Of a stretch of 6,874 nucleotides of DNA, positions 1 through 4,663 are shown in pieces. The stretch's first letter is position 1. Each line of letters starts with the position of its first letter. A program made the translations under genes and the position numbers. The notes beneath the pieces are model-generated. The model did not search any database. It had not been told where the DNA came from and saw only the letters and a list, made by a program, of their open reading frames with translations. Origin of the DNA: Oscillospiraceae bacterium (lineage in GTDB: Bacteria; Bacillota; Clostridia; Oscillospirales; Oscillospiraceae); contig JAIRRO010000007.1 of NCBI GenBank assembly GCA_031255955.1, positions 1 to 6,874 on the forward strand. Direction: 5' to 3'.

Positions 1-8
1 AAATCGTT

Positions 9-239
9 ATGAACTACGATAAATTCCGTTGGGATTATCCCGCTGAATTGTTCGCCGATGCTATCCGATATGCCGGGCAGGGGAATGGCAAACGAGTCAT
101 TGAAATAGGCGCGGGAACAGGGAAAGCGACAACGCCGTTTCTTGACGCGGGCTATGCCATAACCGCTGTGAGATTTTATGAAAATATCGGGTTCACTACA
201 CAAAAACGAGTGATGGAATTGGAGGTGGGGATTATATGA
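9..239 (+). CDS. Chimeric remnant: methyltransferase N-terminus fused to GNAT acetyltransferase C-terminus
   Basis: Residues 3-54 match the beginning of a class I SAM-dependent methyltransferase: a YDKFRWDYPAELF segment is followed by the SAM-binding glycine-rich motif I (VIEIGAGTGKAT, residues 30-41) and FLDAGY. From residue 55 the sequence becomes RFYENIGF and ends MELEV, the usual final beta-alpha-beta piece of a GNAT N-acetyltransferase. Neither enzyme can be complete: the methyltransferase lacks everything after motif I and the GNAT lacks its acetyl-CoA-binding motif. The join falls near bases 165-173 and keeps the frame open. The frame is also open to base 3, so the true start may lie left of the window; only eight bases precede this ATG and no ribosome binding site is visible. 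The stop overlaps the start of the next gene (ATGA at 236-239), so translation of this remnant may still feed that gene. It is probably non-functional as an enzyme and would reasonably be called a pseudogene. Confidence 0.65.
   Translation: MNYDKFRWDYPAELFADAIRYAGQGNGKRVIEIGAGTGKATTPFLDAGYAITAVRFYENIGFTTQKRVMELEVGII
221..225 (+). promoter_or_regulatory. Ribosome binding site GGAGG for the 195-residue gene
   Basis: GGAGG lies ten bases before the ATG at 236, inside the last codons of the upstream chimeric frame. Together with the ATGA overlap it fixes the start of the downstream gene and indicates translational coupling. Confidence 0.7.
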
Positions 240-823
240 CATTTTATCATGGAAGTTCCGTCGGCGGGCTGACGAAATTACAACCGTTTTCCAAACCGTG
301 GTCAAACCTCAAAGAACCGCTTGTCTACATGACTTCAAGCAAACAGCTTGCGGCGCATTATATTTGGCCAACGGAAAAATGCGAAATTAAATCGCCTATG
401 CTCGATATTCGCCCTGACGGTACGCTCGTCTTTCAGGAAATGTTCAGCGGGGCGTTGGAATACTTCTACAAAGGTTTGAGCGGTTGGATTTATCAATGCG
501 ACGGCGGTTATAAATATAACAACGCCGCCGGAGTATTCACGACCGCGACCTCCGCGACACCCGTTCCCATATCTGATGCACAATACGTTGAGGATGTCTA
601 CGAACACATAATGAGTTATGCGGAGCAAGGCAAGTTTATCTATGAAAAGTTCGAGGATTTGCGTCCGTACCGTCACGACATTATTCGCGGCATTATATAT
701 CGTAGTATAAAGAATGACGACTTGTTCAACAATCCCACACACCCTAATCACAGGTTTATACCGGATAAATACCCGCAGTATTGGAAAGAAGCTAAAGTCC
801 TGTACGAAAACGGACTCCTATAA
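236..823 (+). CDS. Conserved-looking hypothetical protein, possibly ADP-ribosyltransferase-like
   Basis: This is a 195-residue soluble protein with no signal peptide or membrane segment. I do not know a named family for it. It opens with FYHGSS (residues 3-8), and PLVYMTSSKQLAAHY follows at about 28-42. A His-Gly pair near the N-terminus followed by a Tyr-x-Ser/Thr-Ser segment resembles the first two motifs of the H-Y-[E/D/Q] clade of ADP-ribosyltransferase folds. The third catalytic position cannot be assigned by eye, so this is only a hint. The rest is rich in aromatic residues (EYFYKGLSGWIY near 75-86, FIYEKFEDLRPYR near 134-146) and ends near ENGLL. The start is set by GGAGG at 221-225 and the ATGA overlap with the preceding frame. 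The upstream frame ends in a GNAT tail, so this gene probably sat downstream of an intact acetyltransferase before the rearrangement. The reading frame itself shows no damage. Confidence 0.8.
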   Translation: MTFYHGSSVGGLTKLQPFSKPWSNLKEPLVYMTSSKQLAAHYIWPTEKCEIKSPMLDIRPDGTLVFQEMFSGALEYFYKGLSGWIYQCDGGYKYNNAAGVFTTATSATPVPISDAQYVEDVYEHIMSYAEQGKFIYEKFEDLRPYRHDIIRGIIYRSIKNDDLFNNPTHPNHRFIPDKYPQYWKEAKVLYENGLL

Positions 824-843
824 ATGGGAGATTGAACAAAATG

Positions 844-879
844 GCGGGTTATCTCCACGCCACCCGCGGCTGCTTTTTT
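844..879 (+). terminator. Possible terminator after the 195-residue gene
   Basis: GCGGGT (844-849) pairs perfectly with ACCCGC (862-867) across a 12-base loop, and six T residues follow at 874-879. The six-base gap between stem and T-run makes it a weak intrinsic terminator. It overlaps the 3' end of the convergent fic gene and would act only on plus-strand transcripts. Confidence 0.35.
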
Positions 880-1478
880 GTGATGTTGGCGATGCCGTGT
901 AATATTGCTGTCAGTGGTGCGTAGTTTCTATCAAACGCCGCTATGTCAGCTTGTAGTAGCTCGTCCGGATTTGCGAGCTGCCATCGCAGAGTATATCCGG
1001 CTTTTAACGCAAGCTCGCGGAAAAATTCGCGGCTTGTGCGCCCGTTGCCCTCACGAAACGGATGCAACACATTAATCTCCGCCATATAATAGGCGCATTT
1101 TTCAGCGAACCCGGACTTATCTTGTCCTCGCAGATATTTTTCGCTTTTTAATTTTGTGAATACGTTTTCAGCGTATTCCGGTATTCTACTCCCGATACAG
1201 AACAGTGTATCGCCTTTAAGCAAAAATTCGCCTTCACGAATCTCACCTGCCCATTCGTAAATGTCCTTAAATATATACCTGTGTATTTTTCTCAAATGCG
1301 CAAATCCAAACATTCCCGTAATCGGGTGCTGTGCCAATTCCAGCAGTCTTAGGGATGCGATGCTCCGCTCCGCCTCGTCAAGCGTATCTTCATCTGTGAT
1401 ATTCAATTTGTTTTTCAAAACTGAACTGTTCGGATAGCAATATGGATCCGGTATTTTATATCGATAACTGTATTTCAT
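849..1478 (-). CDS. fic: Fic family protein, class I Fic toxin (adenylyltransferase)
   Basis: This 209-residue protein carries the complete Fic active-site motif HPFREGNGRTSR at residues 139-150: catalytic His139, Glu143 for Mg2+, the GNGR anion hole, and Arg150. Upstream are other hallmarks of the fold: DPYCYPNSSVLKNKL (11-25), the FGFAHLRKIHRYIF helix (57-70), YEWAGEIR (74-81) and a flap segment FCIGSRIP (93-100). Fic enzymes of this kind transfer AMP from ATP to a Tyr/Ser/Thr of a target protein; the FicT/VbhT group modifies the topoisomerase subunits GyrB and ParE and stops growth. No inhibitory helix is seen inside the protein, which fits class I, where the partner antitoxin supplies it. 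That gene lies directly upstream with a TGA/ATG overlap. The GGAGG before this ATG is only one base away, which is too close for efficient independent initiation, so translation probably depends on coupling to the antitoxin. Codons look more AT-rich than in the right half of the window. Family assignment is firm; the target is inferred. Confidence 0.95.
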   Translation of the reverse strand: MKYSYRYKIPDPYCYPNSSVLKNKLNITDEDTLDEAERSIASLRLLELAQHPITGMFGFAHLRKIHRYIFKDIYEWAGEIREGEFLLKGDTLFCIGSRIPEYAENVFTKLKSEKYLRGQDKSGFAEKCAYYMAEINVLHPFREGNGRTSREFFRELALKAGYTLRWQLANPDELLQADIAAFDRNYAPLTAILHGIANITKKQPRVAWR

Positions 1479-1678
1479 ACCTCCGCCCGCTTGTATTTGA
1501 ATACGAGTTTTTGGATCTCACTGTCTGTGTTCAGCTTGCCGGACGCGCAGTTTGCTAAACGCGCCGTTTCACGTTTTGTCAGGGGCATTCCTTCACAAGC
1601 CATAGTGAAACGTACATAGGCAACCTCATCTTGTTCCGCTTTATGTTCGCGCCGTTTCGCTGTTGTTCGAATGTCCAT
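1475..1678 (-). CDS. VbhA-type antitoxin of the Fic module
   Basis: This 67-residue protein is encoded just before fic and overlaps it by four bases. It carries the class I Fic inhibitory motif (S/T)-x-x-x-E-(G/N) as TMACEG at residues 25-30. In the VbhA/VbhT family the glutamate of this motif (Glu29 here) reaches into the Fic ATP site, pairs with the second arginine of the Fic motif and blocks productive ATP binding. After it come the short helices of the VbhA domain (LTKRETARLANCASGKLN, 33-50, then EIQKLVFKY). The start at 1678 is preferred over an in-frame ATG at 1693 because GGAGG (1683-1687) lies four bases before 1678, while nothing resembling a ribosome binding site precedes 1693. The basic N-terminus (TTAKRREHK) could help autoregulation, but no DNA-binding domain is recognisable. 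Confidence rests on the exact motif plus the neighbour. Confidence 0.88.
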   Translation of the reverse strand: MDIRTTAKRREHKAEQDEVAYVRFTMACEGMPLTKRETARLANCASGKLNTDSEIQKLVFKYKRAEV

Positions 1679-1735
1679 AATTCCTCCATTCATCGGCCCG
1701 GCAATAATAAACGCCGAGCCTCAAATTCTCGCCAC

Positions 1736-1765
1736 AGTATACCACAAACGCGCCGTCTCCGCCAA
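1736..1765 (-). promoter_or_regulatory. Probable promoter of the antitoxin-fic operon
   Basis: Read on the minus strand, TATACT (1736-1741) is preceded by TGG, giving an extended -10 element TGGTATACT. A -35 of TTGGCG (1760-1765, four of six consensus bases) lies 18 bases upstream. Transcription would start near 1729, about 50 bases before the chosen antitoxin ATG. Confidence 0.6.
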
Positions 1766-1799
1766 TCCGTGTGTTGCCAAACGACGCGGCTGCTTGTAT

Positions 1800-1812
1800 C
1801 AACCTCAGGTTG
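1800..1812. promoter_or_regulatory. Perfect 6-1-6 palindrome between two divergent promoters
   Basis: CAACCT-C-AGGTTG is a perfect inverted repeat with a one-base centre. It lies 35 bases upstream of the -35 of the antitoxin promoter and 57 bases upstream of the -10 of the divergent small-gene promoter. The dyad could be an operator for a dimeric regulator. One short palindrome can arise by chance, so confidence is low. Confidence 0.3.
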
Positions 1813-1865
1813 TGAAAAATAAAATCCGCCTTAAACAATGATGTATGGCTGCGCCCGATATTTTT

Positions 1866-1874
1866 TGATATAAT
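1866..1874 (+). promoter_or_regulatory. Extended -10 promoter of the 56-codon gene
   Basis: TGATATAAT is a perfect extended -10 (TGn followed by TATAAT at 1869-1874). No good -35 is found at 17 bases, which extended -10 promoters tolerate. Transcription would start near 1881, giving a leader of about 26 bases that contains the GGGAGGG ribosome binding site (1894-1900). Confidence 0.6.
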
Positions 1875-1906
1875 CGCCGTATCACAATATTTCGGGAGGG
1901 CAAATA

Positions 1907-2077
1907 ATGATTGATAATCTTAGCGTCGGCGCGTTCTACCGCAAATGGCTCGACAAATGGGACACGCCCGACCACGGCGCACAGTGGCGCCGCGAGGAAT
2001 CGGACATTCTCGAAGCCGCGCTCAAAGCGGAACAAAAATGCGCCGAAATAGCGGCGGCGTTACTGGAGAGGGAATAA
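1907..2077 (+). CDS. Small hypothetical protein, 56 residues
   Basis: The sequence begins MIDNLSVGAFYRKWLDKWD and ends ALLERE before TAA at 2075-2077. GGAGG (1895-1899) lies seven bases before the ATG, and a perfect extended -10 lies at 1866-1874, so the expression signals are among the best in the window. The N-terminal half is rich in aromatic residues (F10, Y11, W14, W18, W27). Residues 28-56 are charged and alanine-rich and should form one long amphipathic helix, with a single Cys at 45. There is no signal peptide or membrane segment. I do not recognise a family. It is divergent from the antitoxin-fic operon and convergent with the operon to its right. It may be cargo of the same accessory segment or a small regulator binding through its helix; both are guesses. 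Confidence 0.6.
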   Translation: MIDNLSVGAFYRKWLDKWDTPDHGAQWRREESDILEAALKAEQKCAEIAAALLERE

Positions 2078-2227
2078 TAACAATTTGCTCTTTTCGACAT
2101 TATCCCGATTCGTGCGTTTTGCAAAATAGACAGCTCCGTCTGCTGTAATACTCTCCGCAAAGCGGATTGAATTAAACGCCTTCTCGCTTTTTAACACAAA
2201 TTGCTCTCCCAATGAACCAAGATGCAT
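2060..2227 (-). CDS. Doubtful small open frame, 55 codons, after the DUF4430 gene
   Basis: On the minus strand an open frame starts MHLGSLGEQFVLKSEKAFNS, 17 bases after the stop of the DUF4430 gene, and ends at TAA (2060-2062), overlapping the last 18 bases of the convergent 56-codon gene. The residue mix looks like a natural soluble protein (FAESITADGAVYF, then a basic KRTNRDN segment). The frame stays open upstream to 2314, inside the end of the DUF4430 gene. Only a poor AGGCAG stands 12 bases before the ATG. It may be a real small gene, the decayed end of an inserted element, or chance. I do not recognise it. Confidence 0.25.
   Translation of the reverse strand: MHLGSLGEQFVLKSEKAFNSIRFAESITADGAVYFAKRTNRDNVEKSKLLLFPLQ
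2080..2207. repeat. Imperfect 12-base direct repeat flanking the gap sequence
   Basis: ACAATTTGCTCT (2080-2091) and ACAAATTGCTCT (2196-2207) match at 11 of 12 positions and are 116 bases apart. They bracket most of the 2078-2244 gap. They could mark the ends of a small inserted segment or be chance. A tight hairpin TCCGC-AAA-GCGGA lies between them at about 2154-2166. Confidence 0.25.
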
Positions 2228-2244
2228 TGCGCGGTAAAGCTGCC

Positions 2245-2940
2245 TTAATGTTGTTGAACGCCGGCTGCCCATTCCCCGCCAATATCGCTTCCTAATTCGC
2301 AGGTGTAAATCCATTCGATGACGTCGCCGGCTTTCAATTGGTAGCGCGAGCAGCCGTAATTCGGGAACCAGTCGTTTACCTTATACATCCAGCCGGATAA
2401 CTCCCCGACGTCGAATTCATAGAGGTTATTCATCCCCTCGATATAGGCTGAGTTATAAATGGGCGTGTTCATAAATTCAAGGTGAATCCCGGCGAGCTTC
2501 ATCTCTCGGCGCAGGACGTCAAACACGCTTTCGCCCTCATAAAACACCGCCGTTGTCTCGGCGAGTATCACGCCGTCCTCGGGTACCAGCTCCCATTTTT
2601 CACGGTCAAGCAAATCCATATTGCCCAGAATCGTATCGCATCGCACGGATATTACGCACGTAAGCTCTGTATCACCCGGCGTGACATCCTGCGGCTCCAC
2701 GGGCAGCGGCTTGTCGGAGGGTACGGGGTCTGTCAGATATCTGTCCTTGCCTGTTTCGGGGTCGATTATCATTCCCCCGGCGTCGGTCGGCGTCTCGCCT
2801 ATGGGCGTTGTCCCGCCCGGTGTCGGCGTCGGACGGCTATCGCCGCCCGTTGCGTATCGTCCGCCGTAAAACCACGCGGCGCACAAAACAGCCACTATGA
2901 CGGCGACGATTGCAATCCTTTTGCCGGTCATCCGCGTCAC
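2245..2940 (-). CDS. Membrane-anchored DUF4430 (transcobalamin C-terminal-like) protein
   Basis: This 231-residue protein has a short basic N-terminus and a single hydrophobic span (about 9-25), followed by a Pro/Thr/Gly-rich extracellular linker (about 31-92). The C-terminal part matches the DUF4430 pattern: SVFDVLRREMKLAG (138-151), an IYNSAYIEGMNNLYEF segment (161-176), GWMYKVNDWFPNYGCSRYQL (183-202) and AGDVIEWIYT (204-213). In Pfam/InterPro this domain is the transcobalamin-like C-terminal domain, the beta-domain that closes over B12 in intrinsic factor and transcobalamin; its bacterial ligands are mostly unknown. The GTG at 2940 is chosen because AGGAG lies eight bases upstream, inside the end of the preceding gene; the next ATG (2931) would be 17 bases away. 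The start overlaps the stop of the SLH gene (GTGA), so the two proteins are translationally coupled and probably act together on the cell surface. The last residues (GVQQH) look atypical, and a second frame continues past the stop, so the C-terminus may have been altered. Confidence 0.88.
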   Translation of the reverse strand: MTRMTGKRIAIVAVIVAVLCAAWFYGGRYATGGDSRPTPTPGGTTPIGETPTDAGGMIIDPETGKDRYLTDPVPSDKPLPVEPQDVTPGDTELTCVISVRCDTILGNMDLLDREKWELVPEDGVILAETTAVFYEGESVFDVLRREMKLAGIHLEFMNTPIYNSAYIEGMNNLYEFDVGELSGWMYKVNDWFPNYGCSRYQLKAGDVIEWIYTCELGSDIGGEWAAGVQQH

Positions 2941-4625
2941 GCCGCGCTCTCCTGCAGAAGGGCGGCGCGGTCAAGCAGTCTGTATATCATTTCCGCGATT
3001 TCGCCACGCGTTACGTTCTCTCCCGGGTTTATATTCAATGCCGAGCTGTCGAGGATTCCCGTGGAATAGCAGAAGGCAAGTCCTTCGCGGGCGTCCGTCC
3101 AAGTCGGAACTGTTCTGTAATCAAAAAATTCCGCCAGCGTGCTTTGAATCTCCGCCTCTGTGCGCGAAACCTCCATACCGCAGAGCTTCGCCGCGCGGGA
3201 TATCATAACGGCTGCTTCCACACGCGAAATTTTTTTCTCCGGGCTAAATTCCGTCTCGCTCGTTCCGTTTACCAGCTCGTAATAATATGCGGAGGCAACA
3301 GGCTTTGTCCGCCAATCGGCGGGCACATCCTTAAACGGATGCGATACGCGCTCAGGCAACCCCAAGCCTTTCGTGACAATCGCGGAAAATTCCGCGCGAC
3401 TCATCTCGTCAAGCGGTCTGAAGTCGCCATTTTCATCACCGTTGATAATCCCGCGCGACGCCAGCGCTTCTATTGCCGTTCTGCTCGCGTGGTTTTTTAT
3501 ATCCGGAAAGCTCCTGCCGGGCGTTGTCACGGGGCGGGCTGTAATGTCCTTGTGCGCCCCGGATAGTCCCGGTTTCGTCGGTATCGGCTTGAATTCCGTG
3601 CGCAGCACGGCGTCCGTCATATCGTACAGCGACTTTTTGCCGTCGCGCTGTCTCTGCGCCGAAACCAATCCGTAAAACGCCTGCTCGCTGGACATTTGCG
3701 AGTCCCCGTCGCCATCCTCCGTGTGGCGGAAGCTGCCGTCAGCATTCATAAATAAGAGAATATTGTCCACGGTTGTCTTGCCGTTTTTGGTGAAGCGCTT
3801 GTCCCCCGCCGGTATATCCAGCGCCCCCAGCGCCGTCAGCACCTGCACGACGCTCTCTGAATTAACGGTACCCCAGCCCTTATATCCTCCTTCCTTGTCC
3901 TGCAGGTTGGATAAGAACGTGAGCGCTTTGTCTGTTGCCGCCTTTACATCGGGGTTGTCCTGATAATTCGCCAGCGCCTGAAGCGCCATCCCCGTAAGAT
4001 CCGGGTCGCCCCGCTCCGCCGAATTTTCCCTGCCGCGCGAGCCTGCTGTCAGGTTCCAGCCGCCATCGGATATCTGTCGGCGCAGTATTTCCTGCACATA
4101 AAGCTCTCGCGTGGCTTGTGTTTTCGCGTCCTTGTTCTCCGGGATTGCGTATCCCATGCTGTCCAGCGCGATAAGCGCCCAAATCGGCCCGTTTATGCCC
4201 TGCCATATCGTGGCTTCAAAATCACCGAGCGCAACTGTTAAATCGTACCCCGCGACATCGCGCGGGTCGTACCCCGCCGCCGTGAGTCCGAGAATTACGC
4301 GTGAATATTCCGTATATTTCTTGTCGTGAAGCACGCCCTTTTTCTCCTTCACGTACTTCTCCACCGCGTTGTAATAGCCCTGATAATATGAATCCGGTAC
4401 ATCATATCCGCTGCGCGCCAGTCCTATCACTGCCCACTCCCCGCCTGTTGAGCCGACTGTGGGGTCCTTCACGGTTTTCAGCATATATGCCGCGGCGGTT
4501 GTTATCGCGCGGTCAAGCTCGCTGTCTGTCGCCGCATACGCCGAGGGTGCGACAATGGGCGCTGTCAGCGCCGCCGCAGCTGCGATTACAAGTGCGATTA
4601 TTCTTTTGGCGATGGTGTTTTTCAT
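2937..4625 (-). CDS. Secreted alpha/alpha-barrel (prenyltransferase-like) repeat protein with three SLH motifs
   Basis: This 562-residue precursor has a clear signal peptide: KR near the N-terminus, a hydrophobic core from about 9-25, and probable cleavage after AYA (residue 31). Residues about 36-345 form repeats of the prenyltransferase/squalene-cyclase type, with paired helices and GG-x-W-type turns: STGGEWAVIGLARSGYD (59-75), SDGGWNL (186-192), DLTGMALQALANY (209-221), KEGGYKGWG (244-252), ESVVQVLTALGAL (257-269), NADGSFRH (294-301) and SSEQAFYGLVSAQR (312-325). The catalytic acid motifs of true cyclases are not evident, so a binding role is more likely. Three S-layer homology motifs follow (about 372-420, 428-482, 507-555; for example FPDIKNHASRTAIEALASRG and FKDVPADW). 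These normally bind pyruvylated secondary wall polymers, placing the protein on the outer wall. AAGGAG lies eight bases before the ATG. The gene lies 38 bases after the Clp ATPase gene and overlaps the DUF4430 gene by four bases. Confidence 0.9.
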   Translation of the reverse strand: MKNTIAKRIIALVIAAAAALTAPIVAPSAYAATDSELDRAITTAAAYMLKTVKDPTVGSTGGEWAVIGLARSGYDVPDSYYQGYYNAVEKYVKEKKGVLHDKKYTEYSRVILGLTAAGYDPRDVAGYDLTVALGDFEATIWQGINGPIWALIALDSMGYAIPENKDAKTQATRELYVQEILRRQISDGGWNLTAGSRGRENSAERGDPDLTGMALQALANYQDNPDVKAATDKALTFLSNLQDKEGGYKGWGTVNSESVVQVLTALGALDIPAGDKRFTKNGKTTVDNILLFMNADGSFRHTEDGDGDSQMSSEQAFYGLVSAQRQRDGKKSLYDMTDAVLRTEFKPIPTKPGLSGAHKDITARPVTTPGRSFPDIKNHASRTAIEALASRGIINGDENGDFRPLDEMSRAEFSAIVTKGLGLPERVSHPFKDVPADWRTKPVASAYYYELVNGTSETEFSPEKKISRVEAAVMISRAAKLCGMEVSRTEAEIQSTLAEFFDYRTVPTWTDAREGLAFCYSTGILDSSALNINPGENVTRGEIAEMIYRLLDRAALLQESAA

Positions 4626-4631
4626 TTTGAT

Positions 4632-4638
4632 TTCTCCT
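4632..4638 (-). promoter_or_regulatory. Ribosome binding site of the SLH-protein gene
   Basis: On the minus strand AAGGAG stands eight bases before the ATG at 4625, within the 38-base gap after the Clp ATPase gene. That gap shows no terminator hairpin and no convincing promoter, which supports co-transcription with the ATPase. Confidence 0.65.
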
Positions 4639-4663
4639 TATCCGGTAATCATTTTGTGCCGTT

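Noticed and set aside
335..751. 138-residue minus-strand open frame opposite the 195-residue gene
   Set aside because: The plus-strand gene has a proper ribosome binding site, a coupled start and protein-like composition; the antisense translation has none of these.
1641..1838. 65-residue minus-strand open frame across the antitoxin promoter
   Set aside because: It overlaps the antitoxin in another frame, has no convincing ribosome binding site, and covers the promoter elements. The VbhA motif clearly supports the other frame.
2078..2244. Strong terminator shared by the convergent genes
   Set aside because: Only short hairpins (TCCGC-AAA-GCGGA, and a 5-bp ACAGC/GCTGT stem on the minus strand followed by CTATTTTG) are present, without a proper U-run, so no terminator is called.
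2482..3566. Long plus-strand open frames (195 and 218 codons) opposite the DUF4430 and SLH genes
   Set aside because: They are antisense to genes with recognisable domains and signal sequences. Their translations are Arg/Ser/Cys-rich without motifs, as expected for shadows in G+C-rich DNA.
4626..4663. Cobalamin riboswitch or separate promoter before the SLH-protein gene
   Set aside because: The gap is only 38 bases, far too short for a B12 riboswitch, and shows no -10/-35 pair.
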